64,000 bases of DNA from Lacibacter luteus (GTDB taxonomy: Bacteria > Bacteroidota > Bacteroidia > Chitinophagales > Chitinophagaceae): positions 124,001 to 188,000 of the forward strand of contig NZ_SDHW01000002.1 of assembly GCF_004118265.1 (NCBI RefSeq), read 5' to 3'. How positions within the stretch are numbered: position 1 is the stretch's first letter; each line of letters begins with the position of its first letter. This document shows positions 16,671 through 25,554 of this stretch, piece by piece. Below the pieces are notes generated by a model. The model saw nothing but the letters and a program-made list of their open reading frames with translations. It ran no database searches and had not been told where the DNA came from. Both the position numbers and the translations under genes were made by a program.

Positions 16671-18773
16671 ATGTATTCTTCCGACAGCACAAAACAATTG
16701 CAGCAATTAACCACAGGTCTTATACAACTGCTCAATACAGATAGTATTGATGCCGGTAAAACAGAACAGTTAAGAGATGTGTTGCGTTTTCACGAATACA
16801 GATACTATGTGTTGAACGATCCGTTCATCAGCGATTACGAATACGATCAGTTATACAAAGCGCTTGAAAAAATTGAAGCAGCCGACCCTTCTAGTATTAC
16901 ACCCGATTCGCCCACACAACGTGTTGCAAAAGGTTTGGGCAACGATTTTAAAAAAGTGCAGCATCTTGTACCGATGTTGAGTTTGGAAAACTCGTACAAT
17001 GCAGATGATCTTATTGATTGGGATCGTAAAGCAAAAGAAGCAAGTGGCTTTAATACAATTGAGTATTGTGTAGAACCAAAATTCGACGGCGCCAGCATTT
17101 CACTTATTTACGAAAACGATTTGCTTGCACGTGCTGCTACAAGAGGCGATGGTACAGAGGGTGAAGAAATAACAACCAACATCAAACAGATCCGATCCAT
17201 TCCGTTATCAGCAGCCTTTTCAAACTTCGGCATTAAGCAAATTGAAATACGTGGCGAAATCTTGATGAGCAAGAAAAGTTTCAAAGCCTATAACGATCAG
17301 TTAGCGGAAGAAAATTTGCCGCCACTTGCCAATCCACGTAATGCAGCCAGTGGCAGCTTACGTATAAAAGATGCAAAAGAAGTTGCACGCCGTAATCTTG
17401 AAGCTTTCCTATATCATGTAGGATACATGAACAGCGACGAAACAGAAACAGCAAAGCATGAAGAATTGCAAACGCATAGCGGTGCACTAAAAATGATGTG
17501 GGAGTTAGGATTTCGCAGTCCTGAAAAAGAAAAAAAGATTTGCAGTGGCATACAGGAGGTAATAGATTATTGCAACGAGTTTGAACAAAAGCGTGATGAT
17601 CTGCCGTACGAAATAGATGGCATGGTTATTAAAGTAAATGACTTGCAGTTGCAGGATAAAATGGGCATGACGAGCCACCACCCACGCTGGGCTATTGCCT
17701 ACAAATTCAAAGCAAGACAAGGCAGCAGCAAATTACGTGCTGTTGAATACCAGGTTGGCCGCACAGGTGCAGTTACACCTGTTGCCAAAATTGATCCTGT
17801 TGCTATTGGCGGTGTAACGGTAACGAGCATCTCTTTACATAACCAGGATTTTATTGCGGAAAAAGATCTGATGCTGGGCGATACGGTATTGGTTGAACGT
17901 GCCGGCGATGTGATCCCCTACATTGTAAAATCGATGGCCGAATTAAGAGATGGCAGCGAGGAGAAAATTATTTTCCCTACACATTGTCCTGTATGCAAAA
18001 GCAAGCTTGTTAAGCCCGAAGAAGAAGCGGTATGGCGTTGCAACAACTATCATTGCGAAGCACAGGTTGTTGAACGCATTATCCATTTTACCAGTAAAGA
18101 TGCTATGGACATTCGTGGCATGGGCGATGCCAATGTGCGGAAGTTTTATGAACTGCATTTTTTGAAAGACATTCCCGGTTTATACCGTTTACCGTTTGAT
18201 GAAATAAAAAAACTGGAAGGCTACGGAACGAAGAGTGTAGATAACTTACAAATCGCTCTCGAAAATTCGAAAAAGCAACCATTGTTTCGATTAATCTATG
18301 CATTGGGTATACGTTTTGTAGGCGAAGCAACAGCCAAAACATTGGCAAACGCAACAAAGCACTTACTGGACATTGCCGGTAAATCGTTGGAAGAATTGCA
18401 ACAGCTGGAAGATATCGGACCACGTGTAGCAGGAAGCATACACGATTTTTTCAGCAACGAAGAAAACATTGCGATGCTGAAAGAACTTGAAACACTCGGT
18501 CTGCAATTGAACAATGAGCAAAAAGAAAGTAAACACGAAGGCAATCTCAGCGGCGTTAGCTTTTTATTTACCGGAACATTACCAACATTGAAGCGTAGCC
18601 AGGCCGAACAAATGGCCGAAGAACATGGCGGCAGCATCTTAAGCGGCGTTAGTGCTAAATTGAATTACTTAGTTGTGGGCGAAGATGCAGGCAGCAAACT
18701 GGAGAAAGCAAAAAAAATAAGCACGGTAAAAATTATCACTGAAGAAGAATTTATTGCGCTGTTAAAAAAATAA
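16671..18773 (+). CDS. ligA: NAD-dependent DNA ligase
   Basis: 700 residues from the ATG at 16671; an in-frame ATG at 16623 would add 16 residues unlike the family start. Domain order: Ia domain (HEYRYYVLNDPFISDYEYDQLY), adenylation domain with the lysine of EPKFDG at residue 137, OB fold (QVGRTGAVTPVAKIDPV), a four-Cys zinc finger (CPVC...CNNYHC), helix-hairpin-helix repeats, and a C-terminal BRCT domain (LSGVSFLFTGTLPTLKRSQAEQMAEEHGG). The enzyme seals nicks during replication and repair using NAD. Length and motifs are normal. It is divergent from the amidohydrolase gene. Confidence 0.98.
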   Translation: MYSSDSTKQLQQLTTGLIQLLNTDSIDAGKTEQLRDVLRFHEYRYYVLNDPFISDYEYDQLYKALEKIEAADPSSITPDSPTQRVAKGLGNDFKKVQHLVPMLSLENSYNADDLIDWDRKAKEASGFNTIEYCVEPKFDGASISLIYENDLLARAATRGDGTEGEEITTNIKQIRSIPLSAAFSNFGIKQIEIRGEILMSKKSFKAYNDQLAEENLPPLANPRNAASGSLRIKDAKEVARRNLEAFLYHVGYMNSDETETAKHEELQTHSGALKMMWELGFRSPEKEKKICSGIQEVIDYCNEFEQKRDDLPYEIDGMVIKVNDLQLQDKMGMTSHHPRWAIAYKFKARQGSSKLRAVEYQVGRTGAVTPVAKIDPVAIGGVTVTSISLHNQDFIAEKDLMLGDTVLVERAGDVIPYIVKSMAELRDGSEEKIIFPTHCPVCKSKLVKPEEEAVWRCNNYHCEAQVVERIIHFTSKDAMDIRGMGDANVRKFYELHFLKDIPGLYRLPFDEIKKLEGYGTKSVDNLQIALENSKKQPLFRLIYALGIRFVGEATAKTLANATKHLLDIAGKSLEELQQLEDIGPRVAGSIHDFFSNEENIAMLKELETLGLQLNNEQKESKHEGNLSGVSFLFTGTLPTLKRSQAEQMAEEHGGSILSGVSAKLNYLVVGEDAGSKLEKAKKISTVKIITEEEFIALLKK

Positions 18774-18837
18774 TATACAGATTCACTTGCAGGTATAGCT
18801 TTTGTAGTTGTATATTTATTAACTCCAATCTTTTTTT

Positions 18838-19407
18838 ATGATCAGGAAAATCCCCGGCGAACAATGGAAACAATTGCAATTTGCCGGTTGGAAACAGTTG
18901 CGGAAAAAATATGCTGTATCCAATCTCGGACGTTGTGTAAGTTTTATCGTTGATGTAACCGAAGATGGAAAATTGTTGAACGGATCGCTTACCACCGGCT
19001 ACCGCACATTAAACCTGCATCGTGCCGATAACAAGGGAACCATTTATCTCCACCGTGAAGTTGCAAAACTGTTTTGTAAAAAAGCATCGCCCCGTTGCAG
19101 GTATGTTATTCATATCAACCATAACAAAACAGATAACAAAGCTGCAAATCTTAAATGGGCAACGGTAGAGGAAATGGCAGCGCATCAACAGAAAAGTCCG
19201 CAAAAGATCGCTTATAAAAAATTGCAGAAGGAACGCAGCTCTACACAAAAAGGATTGAAGCTTACTCCTGTTCAGGTAAAAACAATCAAAAAAATTATTC
19301 AGGACCCCGACCGCAGCGTTACTTATAAACAGCTCGCAAAAAAATACGGCGTTAGTGAAATGACACTGTACAGAATACGCAGTGGCGAAAACTGGGGAGC
19401 GGTTTAG
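18838..19407 (+). CDS. NUMOD4/HNH endonuclease-like protein with C-terminal HTH
   Basis: 189 residues. Residues 7-35 (GEQWKQL...YAVSNLGRCVSF) match the NUMOD4 DNA-binding module. Residues 66-110 match HNH_3: LHREVAKLF (His72) then VIHINHNKTDNKAANLKWAT with His92 and Asn104 at the catalytic and structural places. Residues 140-189 hold a helix-turn-helix (SVTYKQLAKKYGVSEMTLYRIRSG). Such proteins are free-standing homing-type or phage-associated nucleases. It lies 64 bases downstream of ligA in the same direction with no other mobile genes nearby, so it may be domesticated. Catalytic activity is not proven by the motif. Confidence 0.75.
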   Translation: MIRKIPGEQWKQLQFAGWKQLRKKYAVSNLGRCVSFIVDVTEDGKLLNGSLTTGYRTLNLHRADNKGTIYLHREVAKLFCKKASPRCRYVIHINHNKTDNKAANLKWATVEEMAAHQQKSPQKIAYKKLQKERSSTQKGLKLTPVQVKTIKKIIQDPDRSVTYKQLAKKYGVSEMTLYRIRSGENWGAV

Positions 19408-19442
19408 GATTGCAGATTTTTGATTTACGATTTCGGATTTTA
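19405..19442. repeat. Intergenic GATTTACGATTT-type repeat
   Basis: The stretch contains GATTTTTGATTTACGATTTCGGATTTTA, a run of near-identical GATTT-containing units. It begins at the stop codon of the HNH gene. It resembles one arm of the inverted repeat at 32386-32445. Confidence 0.45.
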
Positions 19443-19546
19443 TTTGCTTTCACCGCCTTGTAACTTGCGTACATTTATTGCTTTCTTCATCATTCAACTT
19501 TGCCTGTAAGCGGGAATATATTATTGACCACTCACCATCCACCAAT

Positions 19547-20221
19547 ATGCTTCAGACCTCTACCATTAAATTTTTAAAAGAACTTAAAAAGAACAACAAT
19601 AAACCCTGGTTCGATGCAAATCGCAAAACTTATGAAGCTGCTAAAACAGACTTCATTGGTTTTGTTGATACAGTGATTGAAAAGCATGGGAAAAAAGATC
19701 CTTCCATTGCGCATCTTGCAGCAAAGGATTGCATCTTCCGCATTAACCGTGATGTTCGTTTCAGTAAAGACAAGAGCCCATACAAAACAAACATGGGTGC
19801 ATACCTGAATAAAGACGGTAAGAAAGCCATCACAGCCGGGTATTATTTTCACTGCGAACCGGGAGGTTCGTTTGGAGGTGGTGGTTTATATTTTCCGGAA
19901 CCCAATGTATTAAAAAATGTACGCCAGGAAATTGATTACAACTGGAAGGAGTTTCAAAAAATCATCAACAACAAAAAGTTTAAAGCAGTATTTGGCGATC
20001 TTTCAACTGAAGGTGATTTAAAATTAACCCGCCCACCAAAAGGTTATGAAGTTGATAATCCAGCTATTGAATACATCAAGTTAAAAAGCTGGATCGCTAT
20101 GCAAAAATTTTCAGATGCAGATCTAACATCAAAAGACTTAGTGAAAAAAGTATGCACCAATTTTGAAACATTGCAGCCGCTGCTAGTATTCTTAAACGAA
20201 GGTTTGCATGCCGGCGAATAA
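19547..20221 (+). CDS. DUF2461 (TIGR02453) family protein
   Basis: 225 residues from the ATG at 19547, which fits the family start (MLQTSTIKFLKELKKNNNKPWFDANRKTYE); an upstream in-frame ATG would add 23 residues unlike the family. Typical DUF2461 blocks are DCIFRINRDVRFSKDKSPYKTNMGAYL and GGSFGGGGLYFPEPNVLKNVRQEIDYN. The family is widespread and cytoplasmic with no established biochemical role. Two hairpins follow, the second a terminator. Confidence 0.88.
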   Translation: MLQTSTIKFLKELKKNNNKPWFDANRKTYEAAKTDFIGFVDTVIEKHGKKDPSIAHLAAKDCIFRINRDVRFSKDKSPYKTNMGAYLNKDGKKAITAGYYFHCEPGGSFGGGGLYFPEPNVLKNVRQEIDYNWKEFQKIINNKKFKAVFGDLSTEGDLKLTRPPKGYEVDNPAIEYIKLKSWIAMQKFSDADLTSKDLVKKVCTNFETLQPLLVFLNEGLHAGE

Positions 20222-20224
20222 AGC

Positions 20225-20251
20225 GTTGCCAACCTTTAAAAGGTTGGCAAC
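20225..20251 (+). other. Perfect 13-base inverted repeat
   Basis: GTTGCCAACCTTT and its exact complement separated by one base, right after the DUF2461 stop. It lacks a following T tract, so it may be an RNA-stabilising hairpin or a repeat rather than a terminator. Confidence 0.5.
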
Positions 20252-20276
20252 ACTGATAAACGCTCATTAATAAAAC

Positions 20277-20306
20277 AAAAGAGCACTTCAATTGAAGCGC
20301 TCTTTT
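20277..20306. terminator. Bidirectional terminator between DUF2461 gene and asd
   Basis: AAAAGAGC and GCTCTTTT arms with an inner CTTCAATTGAAG palindrome and one A-C mismatch, followed by T residues on the plus strand and A residues on the other side. It sits between convergent genes. Confidence 0.8.
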
Positions 20307-20337
20307 TTATTGCTAAGTTTTTCTACTACACTAATTC

Positions 20338-21345
20338 TTACAACAAACCTTTGCCTTGCAGGTATTCTGCAATCTGCACAGCATTGGTTGCAGCACCTTT
20401 GCGCAGGTTGTCGCTTACAATCCACATATTGAGCGTGTTCGGCTGTGTATCATCACGGCGGAGACGACCTACAAACACTTCATCTTTTTCGTGTGCATCC
20501 ATTGGCATTGGGTAAAGCTGGTTTGCATTATCATCTACAACAATAACACCCGGTGCACTGCTTAAAAGGGCTTTTACTTCGTTTAAATCGAAGTCGTTTG
20601 CAAATTCAACGTTTACACTTTCGCTGTGGCCGCCCATTACAGGAATACGCACTGTTGTTGCAGTAACACGGATCGAATCATCACCCATGATCTTGCAGGT
20701 TTCTTTTACCATTTTCATTTCCTCTTTGGTATAACCGTTATCGAGGAAAACGTCGATCTGTGGAATTACATTCAAGTCAATTTGATATTTATACGCCATC
20801 GGGTATTCATCACTGTTACCTGCAACAGCTTTTTCTCTTTCACCCATCAACTGATCAACCGCTTTTTTACCTGTGCCGGTAACGCTTTGGTAAGTTGATA
20901 CCACCACACGTTTGATCTGGTATTTTTTATGCAAAGGCTGCAATGCAACCACCATTTGAATTGTTGAACAGTTAGGGTTGGCAATAATTTTATCTTCTGC
21001 AGTTAATACATCAGCATTTACTTCGGGCACCACTAATTTTTTTGTTGGGTCCATACGCCATGCGCTGGAATTATCAATTACAGTAATGCCTGCTTCTGCA
21101 AACTTGGGAGCCCACTCGGTTGATGTGCCTCCACCAGCACTAAAGATTGCCACGTTTGGTTTTGCAGCAATAGCATCGGTCATGCTTACTACCTTAAATT
21201 TCTTCCCTTTAAATTCTACGTCTTTACCAACGGAACGTTCACTTGCAACGGGAAGTAATTCGGTAACGGGGAAGTTCCGCTCAGCTAAAACCTGTAACAT
21301 TTTGGTACCTACAAGACCTGTGGCGCCAACTACTGCAACTTTCAT
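20338..21345 (-). CDS. asd: Aspartate-semialdehyde dehydrogenase
   Basis: 335 residues. The NADP fold starts at MKVAVVGATGLVGTKML. NPNCSTIQ contains the catalytic Cys126, and VMGGHSESV the active-site His. The enzyme reduces aspartyl phosphate to aspartate semialdehyde for lysine/diaminopimelate, threonine and methionine synthesis. Length is normal. Its start lies 15 bases from a 68-base inverted-repeat element (21361-21428), which therefore occupies the promoter region; no TAnnTTTG was found there. Confidence 0.97.
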   Translation of the reverse strand: MKVAVVGATGLVGTKMLQVLAERNFPVTELLPVASERSVGKDVEFKGKKFKVVSMTDAIAAKPNVAIFSAGGGTSTEWAPKFAEAGITVIDNSSAWRMDPTKKLVVPEVNADVLTAEDKIIANPNCSTIQMVVALQPLHKKYQIKRVVVSTYQSVTGTGKKAVDQLMGEREKAVAGNSDEYPMAYKYQIDLNVIPQIDVFLDNGYTKEEMKMVKETCKIMGDDSIRVTATTVRIPVMGGHSESVNVEFANDFDLNEVKALLSSAPGVIVVDDNANQLYPMPMDAHEKDEVFVGRLRRDDTQPNTLNMWIVSDNLRKGAATNAVQIAEYLQGKGLL

Positions 21346-21360
21346 TTTGTTTGTTTTCCT

Positions 21361-21428
21361 GTCTGACGCCCCCGTCTGACAGATTTGTTTTTTGTTATTA
21401 ATTGATCCGTCAGACGGGGGCGTCAGAC
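21361..21428. repeat. Large inverted repeat with internal direct repeats
   Basis: Two exact 20-base arms (21361-21380 and 21409-21428) in inverted orientation, 28 bases apart. Each arm is GTCTGAC, GCCCCC, GTCTGAC or its complement, so each contains a direct repeat of a 7-mer. It lies immediately upstream of asd. A related GTCTGACG sequence occurs at 53121-53144. GC content is much higher than the surroundings. Probably a dispersed palindromic element. Confidence 0.75.
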
Positions 21429-21515
21429 GGGGCCTGAATTTTTATTTCATGCTTACTCCCCTTTAGGTTTATTTAAACCCCGAATTTAAACTTCGGCGGG
21501 AATGGGGCAAAAAAT

Positions 21516-21541
21516 AAGGCCTTCCTGTTAGGGAAGGCCTT
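21516..21541 (-). terminator. Intrinsic terminator on the minus strand
   Basis: AAGGCCTTCC and GGAAGGCCTT arms with a 6-base loop. Read on the minus strand the hairpin is followed by TATTTTTT. It lies 29 bases after the stop of the tiny ORF at 21571-21627 and has no other minus-strand gene to serve. Confidence 0.75.
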
Positions 21542-21570
21542 TGAGTATGTTAAACACATAACGTACAAGA

Positions 21571-21627
21571 CTACCTTCCCTTGCGGAACTGTTTCTTAGT
21601 GCGTTTTGTATGTTTCTTATTCATCAT
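21571..21627 (-). CDS. Tiny, extremely basic peptide (18 residues)
   Basis: The minus strand encodes MMNKKHTKRTKKQFRKGR followed by TAG. Ten of 18 residues are Lys, Arg or His. A second ATG is the second codon, giving a 17-residue alternative. A good minus-strand terminator follows at 21516-21541, and the neighbouring plus-strand gene starts about 100 bases away, so this looks like an independent short transcript. The composition resembles very small ribosomal proteins and rRNA-binding tails; the identity is not known to me. It is far too short for routine gene callers, and a chance ORF cannot be excluded. Confidence 0.5.
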   Translation of the reverse strand: MMNKKHTKRTKKQFRKGR

Positions 21628-21730
21628 TGCCCGCCAAAATTAATTGCAGCAAAGCGTTTCACCAAATTGTTTTTGCAAAATTGATGATATGTTTTTACGC
21701 AATCGTTTGATTAATGTTATTTTTAAGGAT

Positions 21731-23452
21731 ATGCTTCATCGCTGTTTTCTTACAACAATTGTTTGTTTGTTGATGATATTACAACCCCATTTTCTCTTTG
21801 CACAAAGCAGATTTTCGGTTGTCATCAGCGAAATTATGAGCGACCCTTCACCACAAATTGGTTTACCTAACGCCGAATGGATTGAAATACGCAACACCAC
21901 AAGCGTTGCCATCAATTTACAAAACTGGCGTGTTGGCGATGGCAGTGGCGTAAGTGGAACATTGCCCAACTTTTTATTACAACCCGACAGCATTGCAATT
22001 ATTTGCGGCACTACAGCTGCAACTACCATGCAGCAGTACGGCCGCACTTTTGCTGTAACAAGTTTTCCTTCATTAGATAATGCAGGCGAAGTAATTTTCA
22101 TTCGCAACAACACCGGTGCAATTGTACATGCAGTAGACTATAACCTCAGCTGGTTTAACAATGCTGTTAAAAGCGATGGTGGCTGGACGCTTGAAATGGT
22201 AGATACAAAAAACCCCTGCGCTGGCGGCAACAACTGGAAAGCAAGCATTGATGCGAGAGGTGGTACACCAGGCATTAAAAATTCGGTTGATGGCAACAAC
22301 AACGATCAGCAACCACCGGCTCTGTTGCGTGCATTTGCAACCGGCAGTACTGTTGTTTTAAATTTTGACGAACCGCTCGACAGTTTATCTGCAGCAACAG
22401 CAGCGAATTATTCGCTATCAAATGGCGGAGGTACGGCAATCGCTGCTGTTTGCATTGCTCCTTTGTTTAATACGGTACAGTTAACCTTTACCAATACATT
22501 GCAGGCAAACACGGTTTATACAGTTACCGCAACCAATGTGCGTGATTGCAGTGGTAACAGTATTGCTGCATTCAACACAACGAAGACAGGATTAAGTACT
22601 GCTGTTGCAGCCAACGATATCGTCATTAATGAAATTCTGTTTAATCCAACTGCAAACGGTACCGATTACGTTGAGTTGTATAACCGCAGCACAAAACTCA
22701 TCAACTTAAAAACAGTATTGATCGCTAACCGCAGCAGCGCAGGAGCTATTGCCAACATGAAAGCAATTACTACACAGGATCAGTTACTATTCCCCGGCGA
22801 ATATCTTGTGTTAAGTGAAGATGATGCAACCATTAAACGACAGTTTACTGCAAAAAACCTCTCTGCCTTTATCAATATTGCATCCATGCCTTCTTACAGC
22901 GATGATGAGGGAACCGTTGTGCTAACCGATAACGGAGGTTTAGTAATTGATGAAGTACATTACAAAGACGCTTGGCATTTTGCACTCATCAGTAACAACG
23001 AAGGCGTTGCACTGGAACGTATTGATCCGAATGCAGCATCGCAAAACAAAGACAACTGGCACAGTGCTGCAAAAGATGTGGGCTACGGCACACCTTCTTA
23101 TCAGAACTCCCAGTTTCGCTTAGATGTACAAGTGCAGGGCGAAATAACAGTAACGCCTGAAGTTTTTTCTCCGGATAATGATGGAACAGATGACTTGTTA
23201 ACCATCAGCTATCGTTTTTCCGAAACAGGTTATGTAATGAATATTACCGTTTTTGATGCAGCTGGCCGACCGGTAAAAGCATTGCAACGTAATGCAATTT
23301 GCAGTCAGCAGGGTTCTTTCCGTTGGGACGGGCTAAACGATAAGTTTCAAAAGCTGCCACTCGGTCCTTATGTTGTTTTCACCGAAATATTTAACCTGCA
23401 GGGAAAAGTAAAGCGGTTTAAAAATCAAATTGTACTTGCCCGAAGATTTTAA
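21731..23452 (+). CDS. Secreted lamin-tail domain protein
   Basis: 574 residues from the ATG at 21731, chosen because MLHRCFLTTIVCLLMILQPHFLFAQ is a clean signal peptide; earlier in-frame ATGs (21644, 21689) spoil it. Two lamin-tail domains are visible (FSVVISEIMSDPSPQIGLPNAEWIEIRN and NDIVINEILFNPTANGTDYVELYNRS). Between them lies an Ig-like SbsA-type domain (STVVLNFDEPLDSLSAATAANYSLSNGG). The C-terminus has a FlgD-like fold (PEVFSPDNDGTDDLLTISYRFSETG, FRWDGLNDKFQKLPLGPYVVF). Bacterial lamin-tail proteins are exported and often linked to membrane or nuclease functions; the role is unknown here. Confidence 0.8.
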   Translation: MLHRCFLTTIVCLLMILQPHFLFAQSRFSVVISEIMSDPSPQIGLPNAEWIEIRNTTSVAINLQNWRVGDGSGVSGTLPNFLLQPDSIAIICGTTAATTMQQYGRTFAVTSFPSLDNAGEVIFIRNNTGAIVHAVDYNLSWFNNAVKSDGGWTLEMVDTKNPCAGGNNWKASIDARGGTPGIKNSVDGNNNDQQPPALLRAFATGSTVVLNFDEPLDSLSAATAANYSLSNGGGTAIAAVCIAPLFNTVQLTFTNTLQANTVYTVTATNVRDCSGNSIAAFNTTKTGLSTAVAANDIVINEILFNPTANGTDYVELYNRSTKLINLKTVLIANRSSAGAIANMKAITTQDQLLFPGEYLVLSEDDATIKRQFTAKNLSAFINIASMPSYSDDEGTVVLTDNGGLVIDEVHYKDAWHFALISNNEGVALERIDPNAASQNKDNWHSAAKDVGYGTPSYQNSQFRLDVQVQGEITVTPEVFSPDNDGTDDLLTISYRFSETGYVMNITVFDAAGRPVKALQRNAICSQQGSFRWDGLNDKFQKLPLGPYVVFTEIFNLQGKVKRFKNQIVLARRF

Positions 23453-23526
23453 ATGAAAGCAATCAGATAAATGCAGAATCAGCGGCAAACAAAGTTTCTT
23501 TACCTTGAAGCCCGAAGTATAGCAGT

Positions 23527-24570
23527 ATGATCAGCCGCAAAAAAATATTCTATCCCGTAAGCGATCCTTTGCATCATTACCTGCGGTTGTACCACCAGGA
23601 ATCGAAGCTGCCTGTTTCTTACGATGACCTGAAGTATTATGCGGAATCGATTCCATTGCTGGATAAGTTTGGAAAAGACACCTTGTGGGAAACAGTCATT
23701 TACCCGCAATCGGAAATTACACGTGTGCACGACAATTTAAAAATCGTGTATGCAAAACTTAAAGCAGCAGGCGATCTTAAAGCACTAAAACATCTGTACA
23801 TCGAACGTATCGATTATTGTACGTTTGGCAACTCGCATCCTTACCGCATTAAAATCGTGAACAAGTACAACGATGTGTACGATTATTTCTACATTAAAAC
23901 AGCCGATGCTTCACGCATTTACGGTTTGGAGCTGGAGCAATTGCTTTCGCCCAATCCTGTGCACTACCTCGTTGATGGCGGCACATTGGTGGAAGAACAT
24001 ATTGCAGGTATACCGGGCGATCAGTTTTTAAAATTAATTCCCCGACGGCCGGAGTATAACCTGAAGCGTGTTGCAAAAGAGTTTGTGAAGTTTAATGAGC
24101 GTTGTTTTTTGCGTTTGCTGGGCGATATGCGTGCTTACAATTTTGTGTTCATCATTACTCCCGATTTTGATGATTATAAATTTTTCATCCGTACAATTGA
24201 TTTCGATCAGCAGTTTTACGAAGGCAGTAAGAATATTTACCTGCCGCAGTTCTTCAAAGAAAATTATCCGTTTGTAGAGTTGGTGCAGAAACATTTAAAC
24301 CGTGAAGTGGTGCAACAATACCAGCAGGAAGAAAGAGCTGTACTTGCACGCCGCATACGTGAAGAACGTTACCGTTTAAAAGACCTGCGTGATGTATTGG
24401 TGAAGGACCAGGTTTCTACTCCCGAAAAAATTCAGCAGTTAGGTCATGAACTTGCACTGCATTACGACGATGCTATTTTTGAAAAATGTACAAGCATGGG
24501 TGAAATTATCGACCGCAGTTTAAAACGTGTATTGATTACAACGCATACAAAGGAGTTCCGGGTCGGGTGA
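23527..24570 (+). CDS. Unknown protein with kinase-like motifs
   Basis: 347 residues, no signal peptide or membrane segment, so cytoplasmic. I do not recognise a named family. In order there are: YIKTADASRIYGLELEQLL (Lys124 and an acidic helix, like beta3 and helix C of kinases), LVEEHIAGIPGDQFL (about 154-168, hinge-like), GDMRAYNFVF (Asp200 and Asn205, like the catalytic loop) and RTIDFDQQF (Asp225/Asp227, like the metal-binding DFG/DxD). This order is that of aminoglycoside-phosphotransferase or HipA-like kinases. The C-terminal 100 residues are helical and charged. It is monocistronic. Confidence 0.55.
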   Translation: MISRKKIFYPVSDPLHHYLRLYHQESKLPVSYDDLKYYAESIPLLDKFGKDTLWETVIYPQSEITRVHDNLKIVYAKLKAAGDLKALKHLYIERIDYCTFGNSHPYRIKIVNKYNDVYDYFYIKTADASRIYGLELEQLLSPNPVHYLVDGGTLVEEHIAGIPGDQFLKLIPRRPEYNLKRVAKEFVKFNERCFLRLLGDMRAYNFVFIITPDFDDYKFFIRTIDFDQQFYEGSKNIYLPQFFKENYPFVELVQKHLNREVVQQYQQEERAVLARRIREERYRLKDLRDVLVKDQVSTPEKIQQLGHELALHYDDAIFEKCTSMGEIIDRSLKRVLITTHTKEFRVG

Positions 24571-24739
24571 GGCTACATAACTGTTCGCTTGTTTTTCATC
24601 CCTTAAGTAAAAGCATTGCAAAATAAGTTAGTATCAACCGATTGTTATATCTCGCTATTTAAAAAACCGCAAAACAATTAATTTCGTTTATTATTATCAT
24701 CTCAACCTCCGGATTGCATCAATTCGAAAAACAATTACC

Positions 24740-25543
24740 ATGAAATTACAGTTACAACATCTTGCTATTGCAGTTACTGCACTTTTGTCTGTCACTTTTA
24801 TTGCCGGCTGTAAAAAGAAAAAAGAAGACACTCCAAAATCGCCCAATGCGTATGCAATTGGCGGTACAAACAACCTCATGGCTTTCCACCTAAGCACGCC
24901 CGGCACTACAACCAGCATTGCCATTACGGGTTTGCAGGCAGGTGAAAATATTCAAGCAATCGACATTCGCCCTGTGGACGGACAATTGTTTGCATTAGGA
25001 AGTACAAGCCGCCTTTATACCATTAATACAACCACCGGTGCGGCTACATTAGTAGGCTCAGGTGCATTTACCCCAGCCATTGGTGGTTCTGCTTTTGGCT
25101 TCGATTTTAACCCTACTGTTGATCGTATAAGAGTAATCAGCAATAGTGGACAGAATCTTCGTTTAAACCCGGCTACCGGAGCAGTAGCAGCAACGGATGC
25201 GAATATCAACCCAGGCGCTCCTCAAATTTCCGCCGCAGCTTATACCAACAATTATTCCGGCTCTACTACAACTTTACTGTATAACATCGACCCTTCTACC
25301 GATAAACTCTACAAACAAGATCTGCCTAACAGCGGCACGCTGACAGAAATTGGTGCTCTAGGTATTGATGTAGATGGCAACAATGGTTTTGACATTACCG
25401 GTAACGACAATAAAGCTTATGCTCTATTAACAGTTGGCTCTACAACCAAACTTTACAGCATTAACCTTGCAACCGGTGCAGCTACTGCTGTTGGCAATTT
25501 TCCATCAGTTGCAAAAGGATTAGCAATATTGATTGGACAATAA
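24740..25543 (+). CDS. DUF4394 lipoprotein
   Basis: 267 residues. The signal ends at VTFIAGC with the lipidated Cys near residue 23. The body is one DUF4394 domain made of beta-propeller-like repeats (LQAGENIQAIDIRPVDGQLFALGSTSRLYTINTTTGAATLVG, GSAFGFDFNPTVDRIRVISNSGQNLRLNPATGAV). The family is found in secreted bacterial proteins and has no assigned activity. It stands alone with a strong terminator after it. Confidence 0.85.
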   Translation: MKLQLQHLAIAVTALLSVTFIAGCKKKKEDTPKSPNAYAIGGTNNLMAFHLSTPGTTTSIAITGLQAGENIQAIDIRPVDGQLFALGSTSRLYTINTTTGAATLVGSGAFTPAIGGSAFGFDFNPTVDRIRVISNSGQNLRLNPATGAVAATDANINPGAPQISAAAYTNNYSGSTTTLLYNIDPSTDKLYKQDLPNSGTLTEIGALGIDVDGNNGFDITGNDNKAYALLTVGSTTKLYSINLATGAATAVGNFPSVAKGLAILIGQ

Positions 25544-25554
25544 AAAAATACATT

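Noticed and set aside
20225-20251. Terminator for the DUF2461 gene
   Set aside because: The stem is perfect but no T tract follows; the real terminator is more likely 20277-20306, so it is listed as an inverted repeat only.
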